A stretch of 64,000 nt of DNA from Fallopia convolvulus (GCA_964016875.1 OZ024722.1:17614576-17678575), one strand, 5' to 3'; shown: positions 1 through 11,404, counted from the first letter of the stretch. Notes: generated by a model from the sequence alone, not told the origin. Numbers and translations are program-made.

Positions 1-608
1 ATTATTTTAGTAAAAATATTTCGTGAATTTCACGATTCTTTAACTAGTTAGGGTAAATTCTAAAAATTCGATTCGATATACTATCACATATATGCTTGCT
101 TTTTATAATTAAAATAATTTCAGATCTTGTTCACAAGTCTTGTTCATGGACTTCTAAAAATAAATAGAGAAATATTATAACTACTTGAAGGAGGAAAATA
201 AACTCTAATTAAAATTAACTATAATAATAAAAAAATGTGATAAAATGTGGAGAAGAACTTTTTGTTTGAAATCAATGAATCATTCCATAAATAAACTGCA
301 TAATTCTCCATAACCTTTTTCTCTTAAAAGAAATGTCCATCCTACGTAGAAGGGTAATTTTGTAATTGGAGAAACAATCACGTAAAGTTCATGATTTTTT
401 TTTTGGTTAGGAAAGTTCATGAATATTGTGTTCCTGGAAAAAATCGATGAGAAAATTTAGCTATTAATGAAGCCGACTAGCAATTATGTGAAACCCAAAG
501 ACTTTTGCATTAGTCGAATAATAGGGTAACCCATCTAACTAAGCAATGGCACCCGTTTATTCCTTTGAACCACATCATTTGAGCCAATAAAACCTTGCCA
601 TATGTCAG
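1..608. other. AT-rich intergenic DNA, no gene seen
   Basis: No open frame with recognisable protein features, no RNA gene and no clear repeat boundary was seen here. The stretch is strongly AT-rich. Confidence 0.6.
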
Positions 609-656
609 TATTAACTTCTTTTTAATTCTTTTTTTAGAAGAAAATAGTAGCTCATA

Positions 657-1139
657 TTAAATATCTAAATCCGCTAACGCTAATACGCCTGGCAGAGGTT
701 GAGATCCAAATACAAATACTTGTTCATAACCGGTTGCCGGCCACAAACGAGTAATGAAATGTGCTACTACATTAGCATGTCGAGAGACATGTACACACCG
801 AGCATAAGTTAAAGACTGCAAATAGAATCTAATATCATCTATAACAGCTCCTAAATAAGAGAAATTTGGTCCCATCTTATTAATACTTTGAACCAAAATA
901 AGTGAGTCGAACTCCAAAATTACTGATGTAGCCCCTATAGCAAGAGCCAGTTTGATTCCATAAAGGAGTGCCTTAGCTTCAACAATAATGACAAACCAAG
1001 AACCTTGATAACGTTGGACAAGTGAATTAATAATAATACCATTTGAATCCCTGATGACCACCCCTAAACCAACACCATCTTCTCCCAAAATTGTTGCATC
1101 TGAATTAATCTTGAATATTCCTATAGGCGGGGGCTCCAT
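657..1139 (-). pseudogene. LINE RNase H domain (RVT_3 type)
   Basis: 160 residues match the RNase H domain at the end of plant LINE ORF2. It opens with FKINSDATILGEDGVGLGVVIRD (first catalytic Asp), continues with a conserved Glu in VEAKALLYGIKLAL and the Asp in LEFDSLILVQ, and ends near HVSRHANVVAHFITR. In living elements this last motif usually carries Asp (VAD), so His there suggests decay. The frame stops at 657, just before the A-rich tail of the element. Confidence 0.88.
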
Positions 1140-2175
1140 GTTGTAGGACTATGGGTGACTGAATTCGAAAGTTGATGTTGAACAGTAGAAAACTTATATG
1201 CCAGTACCAAATTCGTAAAACCAATAAGAGTTTGTAATCCTGTATTATCACACCCTTGAAAAACATGAGCATTGCGAGAGGTCCACGAAACCCAAGCTCG
1301 GAGAAAAAATTCCTCCAAAGCTAATTGACCCTTGGCATCTGCAATTTGAGTCACAATATCAAAAACAGAGAAAATGGAAACAGAATTCAGCAGCGGCAAC
1401 AAAGAGCACCCATTCCAAACTTGATTATTACTTGGACAAAGGAATATAGCATGCCATACATCTTCTTGATCAACATTACAGATAGGACATAGCGAATTTG
1501 AGATTATATGTCGATCAATCAAATACTTCTTGACACTTAAAGAAGAAGAAAGCAATCTCCAAGCAAAAACCTTAAGTTTTGGGGGCACATTCAGCTTCCA
1601 AATAAAAGACCAAGATTGTGACGGAGAAGACAAATAATAAGTGGCAGCATACGAGCCCAAAACACCTAGCCAATAAGCTGATTTAACAAGGTACTCAACA
1701 GTGCTGGTGTAAAACCATAAAGGCGAATCAGTAGAAACCCGCTCAGATAAAGGAAGTTGCAAAATAGCAGCCACATCAACTGTATTGAAACATGCATTTA
1801 AAAAATCCAAATCCCATAGATTTCTTTCATGATCGATCAGATGATCCACCGTTAGAGTAATATTAGGATCCACCGTGGGTGCAGGCGTCTTAAAACCCTT
1901 AACCCCATCAGGGATCCAATTATCTCTCCATACAGAAATTTGAGAGCCATTCCCAACCCGCCAAGCTAACCCTTCCAAAAGCAGACTTTTGGAACCCCAC
2001 ATGCTTGCCCACGTATAACTCGATTGAAACCACGACGAGTATTAATGAAAATCGAACCTCTAAAATATTTTTCTTGAAAAATCCGACTAACATGAGCATC
2101 AGGAAATTGAATAAAACGCCAATCTTGTTTTGCAAGCATTGCCTCATTAAAGATTTTCAAGTTACGAAAACCCAT
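1121..2175 (-). pseudogene. LINE RT tail and zf-RVT region, frameshifted
   Basis: The block from 2175 to about 2000 holds GFRNLKIFNEAMLAKQDWR, the conserved region after the RT domain. A frameshift near 2000-2030 then moves into a second frame (2002-1121) with GLAWRVGNGSQISVWRDNW, WKLNVPPKLKVFAWRLL and CPICNVDQEDVWHAIFLC. The last is the Cys-rich zf-RVT motif between RT and RNase H in plant LINEs. A further frame change between 1139 and 1121 separates it from RNase H. Confidence 0.9.
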
Positions 2176-2345
2176 ACCTCCTTGATTTTATGGAAGACAG
2201 AGTGACTCCCAATTCTTCCAATGAATTTTCCTCTGAGTATCTTAAGAATCCCACCAGAAGCATGCAAGTAATGAATGAATGGCATCAATGATTTAGTCCG
2301 AAATTTTGAACACACTCATTATATACAACGGGATTGCTTGCAACA

Positions 2346-2584
2346 CTAATTTATCATAACTTCCCGACCTGCCCGAGATAAGAGCTTTTCTTTCCAACCC
2401 GATATCTTCTTACGGATTATGTCCAGGATGCTAGCAAAGATAAATTTTTTCGATCTCCCTATAACTGTTGGCAGCCCCAAGTACTTAGAATAACGATCCA
2501 CCTCCTTTACTTGTAAAAAAGCAGAAACTTCAGCCCTTCGATGTGCCGGAACATTGCGACTAAAGCAAATTTCAGATTTTGCCA
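2346..2584 (-). pseudogene. LINE reverse transcriptase, C-terminal fragment
   Basis: About 79 residues of the RT region remain. They start at the KSEICFSRN motif found in plant LINE RTs and run through YLGLPTVIGRSKK and the SGWKEKLLSRAGREVMI motif. The upstream palm domain with the catalytic Asp residues is absent because the element is truncated at 2584. The frame is lost before the next recognisable block (GFRNLKIFNEAMLAKQDWR, within 1966-2175). It has no function on its own. Confidence 0.9.
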
Positions 2585-2742
2585 TATTAACTTCTTTTTA
2601 GCCTTCAACACAAGAGTAACCAAATATTTACATTGTTCAAAAAAACAGTTGTCTTTTCAGCGGTTAAAAAAAAAAGAAAAAAGACTTATAATAATATCAA
2701 GTATCTACTTTAAACCAATAATAATAATACGAATTTTAAACA

Positions 2743-3382
2743 TTACTAAAAAATATACAAACTATTATGATATTAACCCAAAATAATACGATGTTTAAAA
2801 ATTACTTATAATAATATTAAGTATCACTTTAAATCAATAATAATATGAACTTTATATACTCTAATGAAGAATAAAACTCTTTTTTTATTAAGTCCACTGT
2901 TAGAACCGAGTGAACCTAAACCAGAGATCCTCGCGCATCTCGTTGATCTTCGGCCATCTCCCCCAAACCGGTGTATTCGCAAACGATGTTGTCCACTACC
3001 CTATCTTAGGTCGCCCAACCATCTCTCTAGAGTTCAAATTCGATCCATTTTTCCAAAGTTAAGTCTTCCAAATCCAGCCACGGATGCTAATTTTCGAGAG
3101 AGATTTCGAGAATTTGTATTGTTTTGTGAGTGTTTGAGTTGATTTTGGGAATTCATTCGAAATCTACCCATGTTTGCTAATTATCTTGATTTTGTGAAAA
3201 AATTGATTTATTTTGAGTTTCATTCGAAATCTATCCATGGTAGTATCACATATTGAGATTTGTGTATAGTTCGTATTATTATCGGTTCAAAGTGACACTT
3301 GGTATTATTATAAGTCATTTTTAAACTTCATATTATTTTGGGTTGATATTGTAATAGTTTGTATATCGATTAGTGATTTTGT
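2743..3382. repeat. Foldback (inverted-repeat) element, arms about 118 bp
   Basis: Bases 2743-2860 and 3262-3382 are imperfect reverse complements. Both arms carry tatacaaactatta, cccaaaataata and cttataataata in inverted order. Part of the left arm is also tandemly repeated upstream (2685-2742). The 400-bp centre is less AT-rich and holds a short open frame with no recognisable family. This looks like a non-autonomous DNA transposon of foldback or Mutator type, but no target duplication was identified. Confidence 0.6.
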
Positions 3383-4140
3383 AAAGAAGTTGCATGAGAT
3401 TCTTGAAGCCCGACATTCTTGAAGTCGACAATGTCAAATTCGCTCCCCAATTTCCCTTTTTTTCTTTTAATAAATCAATTTAAATCACTTTTTTATTTGT
3501 AAGTGACCTTATGTGGCACACATTGGGCTTATGCGGCACACACTTGGACAAAAAATTGGGACATGTCAGCGCGCGTGTTTTACACCCAACAAGTTTGTCA
3601 GCGACCAGGTGTTTAATTGGCCCAAATTATTAAGTTTAAGTGCTCAATAGGTCCAAACTAAAGGTGAGGTGTCTAAATGACTAATTTGCACAAGTATAGG
3701 AGCTCTATGTGTTTTGAGCCTATAACTAAATAGTAATTCGGAATTTTAAAGTGGTAGAATTAAGTAGTATTTAAAAATTTAGATGGGCAAATCAATAAAT
3801 AAAAAAATTAAATTGCTTAGGTGACATAGTTAAGGTGACGAAAAATAGGATAGAGAGATTCGACTTTAGTTATAGTATATTAAAATCTATTTTTACCCAT
3901 AAAATCCTATCCAAATTCAAAAGATAAAATTATTTCCAAAAAAAATTATATCTACAACTAATTCTTCCATTAAAAAAAATCTATCTTGCCCAAAATTTCA
4001 ACAAATTTTATACTATCATAAAATCCTATTTTTTTTCCCAAGAATCCAATCTTTTATAAAAAGATTAAAAAAATTCCTAGAAGCCCACTTGTCTTACTAT
4101 TAGCCTTTATACTTGGCCCAAACCTGAGCCTGATCCTATC
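3383..4140. other. Intergenic DNA, no gene seen
   Basis: AT-rich sequence without a recognisable coding region. The stretch 3500-3720 has the look of a dispersed repeat, but its ends could not be placed. Confidence 0.5.
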
Positions 4141-4762
4141 GCTAAGTCCCATATGACCATCTTGATTGGATTCCACCCGCTATGCCACGACCCGCTAGGA
4201 GTCCCTTTTATGTCGAGCCTTCCTACCATGATTCGCCACCCCTAGGCATCGAGCATACACCTCGTCATCGTCGATCATATTACGATGATGAGCTTGACCA
4301 AAGCCCACCGCCACGGCCTCCAAAGTCGTTACCCATACCTTCGGCCATGCCCTTTCGAAATCCCGACCAACCTACCCGACCTAGACCCCTTCACACTTAC
4401 GAGCCATGTCTTGAGACCAAGACCCCAACCCTAATGAGATCTCGAACATTCAAGAGCGTCACGGTGATCGTGCCACCTGCGACCGCGGTTCAGCTAACCA
4501 CGACCATGGCTTAGTCAGTTGTGCCCACAGTTTAGTCGGTTGTGCCCACGGTTCATCATCCGACTGCGCCCGCAATTCATCAGTCCGCACCCGCGGTTCA
4601 GATTGTCGCAATTGAGACCAAAATCAAGATCGACACTGTGCTAACCCTACCTCTCAAGACTCAGTTTGAAGTCAAGTCTTCTTCTACATCAACACCATAA
4701 ATTTTATGCCCTTTTTGACACCACCTCGAAGCGAGGACGCTTCGAAACTAAGGGGGGAGTAT
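4141..4762 (+). pseudogene. Retroelement 3' coding relic ending in a polypurine tract
   Basis: A Pro/Arg-rich frame (4182-4514) is followed by a degenerate tandem run reading roughly SVVPTV, interrupted by stops, to about 4700. No domain is recognisable. It ends in a purine tract (aaggggggagta, about 4750-4761) directly before tgatgcg. That is the same arrangement as the polypurine tract and LTR start of element C at 41131-41150. I infer the 3' end of a Ty3/gypsy-type element whose body is lost. Confidence 0.5.
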
Positions 4763-4786
4763 GATGCGTTCATGCATATGCCCACA

Positions 4787-5071
4787 TAGTCATGGACACG
4801 GGCCGAGCTGGGCCACCATCAGGTCGGGCTGTGAAAATGGGACTCGGGCCCGCACATGGGGGAGGCGGGCTGGGAACGGGCTGGGCCGGGCTGGTACATT
4901 AAGGCATGCTCTATTTTTTTTTTTACATGTAAAAAATGCGGGTCGGGCTGGTCCGGGCTCGACCGGGCCAGGAGACAATCCCCCAACCCGGGCCCAGCCC
5001 AAGGCCCGGGCGGGTTTGGCCCGGTTGGCCCGCGGGCTGGTCGGGTCGGCCCACATTATTGTCCATCACTA
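4787..5071. mobile_element. GC-rich hAT-type MITE with 8-bp TSD
   Basis: 285 bp flanked by the perfect 8-bp duplication tgcccaca (4779-4786 and 5072-5079). The termini are inverted repeats, tagtcatggac on the left and, reverse-complemented, tagtgatggac on the right. The right one fits the hAT terminal consensus YARNG. The body is dominated by GGGCCGGGC-like words and a T-run, far richer in GC than its surroundings. It encodes nothing recognisable. Confidence 0.8.
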
Positions 5072-5179
5072 TGCCCACATAAGGTCCCGACGACCCCGAG
5101 GTGTCCAAGACCTTGGTGGCCTCCTTGGATCGAGATCTTGCCATTTTTAGCATAATATTAGGTATTAGTATATTTAGTA

Positions 5180-5490
5180 CTCCCTCAGTTCGTGAATAGT
5201 TGTTGTTTGAACCCTATACTCTTGTTAAAGATAATATGTCGTTTGACATATTTTTACAAATATTTTCCAATTCTACCCATAAAAAAAAGCCGATGAATTA
5301 CCAAAAAAACAGACGGTAAAACGTCAGCGTATCAACTCGGAAAGGCTGAAGAAAATATGGTACAGCATGTACTCCGTATGACTCACTATAATTTAAGTAA
5401 AAGAAAAAGAAGGGTAATTAAGTCAGTGGACACGCTTTTTTATTTTTTGGGACATTTACTCAAACGTCAAGTATTCACGAACGGAGGGAG
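5180..5490. mobile_element. Stowaway (Tc1/mariner) MITE
   Basis: 311 bp between TA dinucleotides (5178-5179 and 5491-5492). It has terminal inverted repeats ctccctcagttcgtgaata (left) and, reverse-complemented, ctccctccgttcgtgaata (right). CTCCCTC ends and a TA target duplication define Stowaway elements. It is non-coding. Confidence 0.9.
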
Positions 5491-5744
5491 TAGTTGCTTG
5501 TTTAGGACTTTCCTTTTTATAGTATGTTTCTTATTATAGTAATATGGGCCTATTGGGCGTGTGATCCATATATGCTTATATGATCCGGTCCAATAGGTAG
5601 AATAATTCTATCTTTTATTTAGTTTTTCTATTTAAGCAAACCCATGTTGAAAGTCTAAGATAGTTAAGTTGAGATTGCTCCTTCTCTTAGGCCCGACGTC
5701 ACCTTTCATCCAATTTTATCAAATTGTTCTTGCTTCTGCTCTTG

Positions 5745-5980
5745 GCCAATTCGGCCCTAGACTCATTCAAACGAGTCAATTATCCATTGGTGCTACGCTG
5801 ATTCGCACCCTAACTATACCCTATGTTGTGGGTTGGATCATTGGAGAAGAATCCCGACACGTCTATCCTAGATCGGGCACCTTTACGGTCCGCCCAAAAG
5901 GCGGAATGCATCGTCAAAGGTCCAACAAGTCTCTCCCACATCGGAAGATCTAGAAACTTCAACTAGAGTCGCACCTTCAA
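5745..5980 (+). repeat. Retroelement leader repeat, copy 1
   Basis: This segment recurs as an inverted copy at 23672-23905. Both contain gtcaattatccattggtgct, the block around gggttggatcatyggaraag, and a shared stretch around ctctcccacatcgraagatc. In the second copy the segment lies just upstream of a minus-strand retroelement gene, so it is read here as the leader downstream of a 5' LTR. A short frame starting near 5997 may be the remains of the following coding region. Confidence 0.6.
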
Positions 5981-7639
5981 CCAATAACAAGACAACATGT
6001 CACACACCTCACACTCTACCGATCGACAAGGTTCTCCTAACATCGAGAAATCCCAACTTTCGGTCTCCCCTAACATATATAAATCGTTGAAGAAGGTGAA
6101 GGTTTTAGGGGGGTCAGAATAACATCTCTAGCTTAATATCTTTTTCAATAGAGATTCGACATGTTGAAACTTTCTAGAGAACTTTGTTATTTTACGAGGA
6201 AGAATCCTAAAAAGTTCTAAGTCTCACATTTAAAGATAGAAACACAGGGTTGTAAGATTGCTTTGTGTTAATCTCTTTAAAGCATACGTGAGTGCTTCTC
6301 ACGCGCATAATAAATAGTGACAACTTATGTATGAGTGATTTTAATTAAATCAAATCCTTGAACTTAATGCTCATTTATTTCGGGTTTTAACATATGGGGT
6401 AACCAAATACCCCTCATAACTAGAGGTTAAACTATAATTTTAGACGTCTATAATCAATTATGAAAAAAACATTTCTAAACATGTTTGTTTCACTAATTTA
6501 AGGGTGTATTTGAACTATCAGTATTAATGCATTAACTTGTATTAAATATTAATTTTTTAATGTAAGATTATGCATTAAAATACAATCTAATGATGCTTAT
6601 AAGTAGGGTTAAAATGTAATTTTAGACGACAACCATACTTCCCTTTTCCTGCTTGAAGTTGTATTGTGTCATCATTCTTAAGATTACGAGGTTCACACTC
6701 TGAGAGAAAAACATTAATGTTTAAATGGAACCCTTGTTAAATGGACTTTTCGAATTTTAGGTACAAACAAGAAGACAAACATGCATGAGAAGAAAGAGCG
6801 CTAGATCAAAACACAATATTTAAACTTACACAAATTAGCCATGTTCTAGTTTCAAACAAAACTACTTCATCCCTAAAAATTATATGTTAAAGCACTCAAA
6901 ATACGTGTAATTCTTTTATTTTTTTACATTTTGTTTTTTTTCTTCAAGATAAACAAAATTACTTTTTACCCAAAACCATATTTTATCCCAACACGAAAAC
7001 AAGCCTGCTATCAACAAAAATATTGTTTCGCGTGTTTAGCTCATCTAAAGCAGTTCTCCTCCTTTAGCAATCATAAAGCTTCCAAAATTAGCTTTTGGAA
7101 GTTTGATTGCAAACAAACTTACGAGAATATGAACTTAATTACAAAGATACAACATGTAAGAAATGAGGTATAATGAATTTCAATAATACAATTGCGGGCC
7201 AACTATATATATAAGATACAACAAGAAAGTAAGAAGATCAATCATAATACATCATACTAAAATGAATGATATAGAACTGAGATGAAGTACTTAGGGTCAC
7301 TATACCTGGTAGCTTCACCTATAAATAAGAAAAACTATCCGGAAGCATTGTCTTATTCTTAAGCATTGAAAGAACAAGGACAAAAATTGAACTTGAATCC
7401 CATCAGGCATGTTGATTGAAGAAAGAATCAAAATAGCATTTTGGTTTGCATTTATCTCAATCCTTTACCACTTTTGATTAACATTAATACATAATAAAAA
7501 CCTCTTAAGGTTGTAGGTAAAAAAAAACAAAGATTCACAAAGCCAATTGCTATTAATTTGTTGAATACTATAACTTACAATTTCATATGTACCTTTTTTG
7601 GTGAAAGGAGCACACAACGCATTCATTAGAGGAAAAAAA
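5981..7639. other. AT-rich intergenic DNA, no gene seen
   Basis: No conserved domain, RNA gene or bounded repeat was recognised. Short open frames here (for example 6931-7173) have AT-rich, low-complexity translations and are not credible genes. Confidence 0.55.
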
Positions 7640-8770
7640 TTACATAACAATCATACTAGGAAATTTAACGCCTCCAAGATTCTCTAACAAAGTTTGCCTA
7701 ATCCCAATAGGTAGGTCAGCTAGATAATGGAAACCGAGGCTAAGAAGGAAATCAAAGTTGGAGAGCGCATCAACCACCCTATTGCCTTCCCACAAAAGGT
7801 GTGTTGTAAATGGACAAGCCAATCTCCTTTTGTGTAGCCTTGGCACTTCAGAAACAAGGTTGGAAATAGCGTGGGTAGATTCAACGCCCTTCTTGAGTAG
7901 ATGGAGTACCATCTCAAAGTCGATCTCAACTTGAATTTGTCGGATTCATGGTCCCAAGCCATTTTTGGGACCAGGAAGATGACCCACAACTCCTCTTCCG
8001 AAGCGGTTGCAATACCCAAATTGGAGATGAATCCGTAGACTATTACCCTCTGTCGTCTCGAGTGGTGCCTCCAGCCACCGGCGCGCTGCCGGTATAAGGT
8101 TCCCTTTGGACGCCCTATCATAATTAAGTTTACCCATCCCTTATTTGGCATGGTCCAACCAATGAGCCAATCTTCTTTTGGGGTTTCTCCATGTCTTTGC
8201 ACATATCTGAGAAGGCGTCTTTTTGTTCTTATACTATTGCGATAATAAAACAAGATTTGTCCAAAATGAAGTCTTCTTTTTTGAAAACCTATTGGTTTTG
8301 CTAGTGCCACTCCCACAAGAGGGTATTCACATAAGTGTTGTTCCATCTTCCATGATCCTTAGAATTACGGTTGATTGCCAAGTTAACATGTTCCTCAAAG
8401 CTTAGAGCAAAGAATTGGGCATGTTGTTGGGCTACAATCTGTTGGAGCCATGTTGGTCTGATCCACTCATAATCCCTGAAGAGGTGGCACAAGGTCTCCA
8501 ACCCTAGGTTGCACGATTCGCAATTGACTTCTTCAACAATGTGCCTTTGGACCCATTTGGAATTTGTTAGCATCTTCTAGTGATAATGTGCTCAAAGTTG
8601 ACCCACTCTAAGCGATAGTATCACTTCCCTCCCCTAGATCAAGGAGGACTGTCTTAGAGAGGCGAAGTAGCACATCATCTTAAACCAGTCCGGCAAGGGC
8701 CTCCTAGTTCCACCTCGAGTTCACCACCTAGTAGTCTCATGCTTTTTCTTCCCTGGTGAAGTCTTGGTGG
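7640..8770 (-). pseudogene. LINE relic: zf-RVT and RNase H, frameshifted
   Basis: Minus-strand remains of a second plant LINE. From high to low coordinates: a block resembling the region before zf-RVT (8760-8580, with stops); the Cys-rich zf-RVT block CESCNLGLETLCHLFRD (8573-8301); RNase H pieces in different frames (VYGFISNLGIATASEEELW near 8045-7960); and the C-terminal RNase H motif LLWEGNRVVDALSN (about 7800-7740). The last stretch, LGGVKFPSMIVM, resembles the usual C-terminus of this domain. Several frameshifts make it non-functional. No target duplication was found. Confidence 0.78.
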
Positions 8771-8771
8771 T

Positions 8772-9849
8772 TGTAACACCCCTAATTTATCCCAGGGATA
8801 CTACTGCCAATAACTCTAGATTGTCCCACCCAAAATCACCTGAGGCTATAATAGTACATAACATAAATGATAATGAATTAAAATGCGAATGCATTAATTT
8901 TAAAAAGAAACCATGGTTCGTTACAACATAGTTGTTTGACATAAAGATGTAGCAATAGAATATAAATCTCATAATACAAAAGGGTTATTTGTAAGACATA
9001 ATGGAAAACATACAAATATTCCAAAAGAGAACTCTTATTAAGATGAGTCCCTAGTTGAAAAATAATAAAAGAGCTTGTGCAAAACCTTTCAGATGCTTTT
9101 CCCTAAGGGAAATCATTCCTTCCTTCAACTCCATCTTACTTTGATCTTTAGTCCTTGATAACCACACCTTTTCTCTCTGACGTGTCGTTAAAGAAGATGA
9201 TTGACACCAGTCGATCATGCAACGGAAAACAATGGTCGGATTAGTCTAATGAAAGACTAAGCAAATGTAAAAGTAGTTGGTTCTTATGGTCAAAACTAAA
9301 CATGTTAGTATCGAAACACGAATAAAAACCAGTCGAAGATATAACAATTAAAACTCCCATTGGAATAAAAAGATAGTATACAGAAAGCTAAGGTAGGACA
9401 CCACAATACTATGGTTCCATCGGGAAATGATCGTTTTTCAAGTTCCTTGAATAAAAGTTCATTTTGATCTAACAATTATAACTTGAATACAAAAGTTGTT
9501 CTTGATGCAAAACATTTTCAAGTTCCTTTTGAAATTCGCGTTCTAGATTTATGAGGAAATAAGAAGGCCAATCTGAAAGTTTGCGCTAAGAACTTTCAAG
9601 CCTAGCCCACAATTTTCTTTTTTGTGAAACATGTTCCCAAAAATGCTACGCTTTAATCCTTAAGACGCTCAACAAGTGAGGAAAGTGCAACATCAACTTT
9701 TACTATTTGAGGCCAATTCTCATTAAGAAAATTAGTAAAAGAGTCATGCAATAGTAGGGTTGCCTAGAAGCTAAAAGGTCGATCTCCTAAAGCAAAAGGC
9801 TAAATTGAATATGTAGGATCGCTAGTACTTTAAGATTGCCGACTTTAGT
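8772..9849 (+). mobile_element. Possible LTR start (TGTAACACCCC type), truncated
   Basis: The sequence tgtaacaccccta at 8772, directly after the LINE relic, matches the start of long LTRs of some Ty3/gypsy (Tekay-like) families as I remember them. No matching end or second LTR could be assigned. The rest is AT-rich and non-coding. Confidence 0.3.
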
Positions 9850-10593
9850 GAAGTCATCCACTTGTAAACACGCAACAGAAATAAACGTTAACAAGAAAGA
9901 CTTACTTAACACATGAGTTTTTATAGTGGAACACTTAGCCAACTAACTCAGTTAACAAAGAGAAAACCACTCCCTTCCAACTTCTCACTTAGTCAGATTA
10001 AAAGTCATAGCTTTCTCTATTGATCTTTTGAGTATGCTTACAAGAACAACTCAGAGTCAACTACTACACCTCTCTGGTAGATGGACACTCGTTTTCTCTA
10101 AGATAAAACCCTGCTCTCACTCACAAAGCCTAGTCTAGACTTTCTCTTCTTTTTCAAACTCTCGAACACTCCAAGTTTTCTCTCAAAATTATACAAATGG
10201 AGTTTGTACCATTCTAACCTAATCTCTATGCTTAAATAGGCACGAAACTAGGATTTAGAAAATATATTACTTCCAATTCTATTATGGAAGATAATATATT
10301 TCTAATCCTTACAAATCATCCTAGGAATAATACAATAAGAATAATCCTTAGGGCTTAAGCCATATTCATGCCTTATCTAATCTTGAGAAGATTCTATGCT
10401 TAACACAAATGATATGTTTGCACAATCTTCTCATGCATCTTCAATATCTTTCAAGTTTGCCTTCTTTCCATGTCTGTGACATTATACATGTTAGCGACGT
10501 CATAAATATTTCGCATATGTTTGATGTTGGCCACTTCACTTGCATTTGGAAACATCAAAATCAAAATTGAACTTTCTAACAAATTCCCCCTTC
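9850..10593 (-). mobile_element. Minus-strand LTR relic with polypurine tract
   Basis: On the minus strand a purine tract (gaagggggaatt; plus-strand 10582-10593) is followed by tgttagaaagttc, a good LTR start at 10581. A TATA-like word lies about 350 bp into it (plus-strand 10227-10243). Just upstream on the minus strand is gatgccaaaaggag, a wording common near the 3' end of plant LTR elements. The far LTR end is uncertain. It could be the 3' LTR of the minus-strand element whose gene lies at 11405-12441, but its 5' counterpart near 23.9-24.6 kb does not match it visibly. Confidence 0.4.
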
Positions 10594-11186
10594 TTAATGG
10601 TGACAATCTCCTTGATACTTGTTAAGAACTTTCAATTCCATACATCGACAATATAGATACCATTCATAAATTTTCTAAAAAGTTCCCCCTAAGTTGGATA
10701 ACCTACATGTCATTCAATATCGAATTTCCCCTTTTTTAATCTATTCCCCATCTAATTTCTCCTTTTGGCATCATAAAAAAGATATTCAAAATAAGCAACT
10801 AGTAGAACAATTATAAAAAGGCAAAACCATAGAATTCAACAACATTAAATAGTCAAACCACAACAAAATAGATAATGTCTAAATCAAGTAAGCAAACTGC
10901 AAAAGAAAATTTAAACACACACAAAGAAACCGAAGATAGAAAAATTTTGTGAAGAGGAAAATTGGCTAAGATAATAAGAAGGGAGATGGATGTTGGTGAC
11001 TCCAACTAAGTTAGTGACTCAATCAGATCAACAAGCATAATATCAATATCACGAACTTCAGTTTTGAGCGCATCTTGCTCTTTCAGGAGCTGCCCAAACT
11101 TTTCCAAAAGGATCTAGTTTTGGCTTTGTAGCTCATGAAGCATCTCAATGATTGAACCAGAGTGTGAACCATCACCTTCTACCATT
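10594..11186 (-). pseudogene. 3' part of a broken minus-strand retroelement gene
   Basis: Read on the minus strand from 11186, the frame gives GDGSHSGSIIEMLHELQSQN, a stop, then LLEKFGQLLKEQDALKTEVRDIDIMLVDLIE, a heptad-like helical stretch. It ends near 11010. It continues the reading direction of the broken gene at 11405-12441, from which it is separated by the 5S-bearing LTR. The remaining 400 bases to 10594 show nothing coding. Confidence 0.4.
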
Positions 11187-11404
11187 TTTGTGGCCCACAT
11201 TGGACTCTTCTATAAGGCCCGAGGCCTCATAAGCGCTATCTCATGCCAACCCGAGGACTTTCCAAAAGGTCACCCATCCTTGTACTACTCTCGACCTTGC
11301 ACGCTTAACTTCAGAGTTCTTTGTCCTCACTCGAACACTGAAAATGAAGAGTTCTTGTTGACATAGGTAGCACCTCAATTCCTTATAAACCACGGGGTGT
11401 TACA
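11187..11404 (-). mobile_element. Cassandra-like LTR carrying a 5S rRNA-derived segment
   Basis: On the minus strand the sequence starts tgtaacaccccgtgg at 11404. It then carries a clear 5S rRNA-like segment at about 11322-11243: aagttaagcgtgcaagg (5S box A region) and agtagtacaaggatgggtga (intermediate element and box C region), followed by agtcctcgggttggc. Terminal-repeat retrotransposons in miniature of the Cassandra group carry such 5S domains in their LTRs. Only one LTR copy is present, so it is a solo or truncated unit. Its low-coordinate end is approximate. Confidence 0.72.

Larger units (their letters stand above)
609..2600 (-). mobile_element. 5'-truncated LINE retrotransposon with 16-bp target-site duplication
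   Basis: A LINE (L1-type non-LTR retrotransposon) lies on the minus strand between two copies of tattaacttcttttta at 609-624 and 2585-2600. On the minus strand the element enters abruptly in the reverse transcriptase region at 2584, then continues through the end of RT, the zf-RVT cysteine region and an RNase H domain. It ends in an A-rich tail (T-run at 629-635 on the plus strand). Only about 1.96 kb of what is normally a 6-kb element remains. This is typical 5' truncation during target-primed reverse transcription. The frame is broken between domains, so the copy is dead. Confidence 0.93.
4763..5744 (+). mobile_element. Probable LTR relic carrying two nested MITEs
   Basis: The sequence begins tgatgcg straight after a polypurine tract, as an LTR should. 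It runs to the leader-like repeat at 5745. A hAT-type MITE (4787-5071) and a Stowaway MITE (5180-5490) sit inside it. The right LTR end could not be fixed: there is a possible end at tatcca before ttggtgct near 5790. No second LTR was found. Confidence 0.4.

Noticed and set aside
4761..5155. Overlapping open frames of 76-129 residues on both strands
   Set aside because: They lie mainly in the GC-rich hAT MITE, where low stop-codon density keeps all frames open. Translations are Gly/Pro/Ala/Arg low complexity.
11243..11322. Functional 5S rRNA gene
   Set aside because: The 5' third of 5S is missing or diverged and the segment is inside an LTR-like unit.
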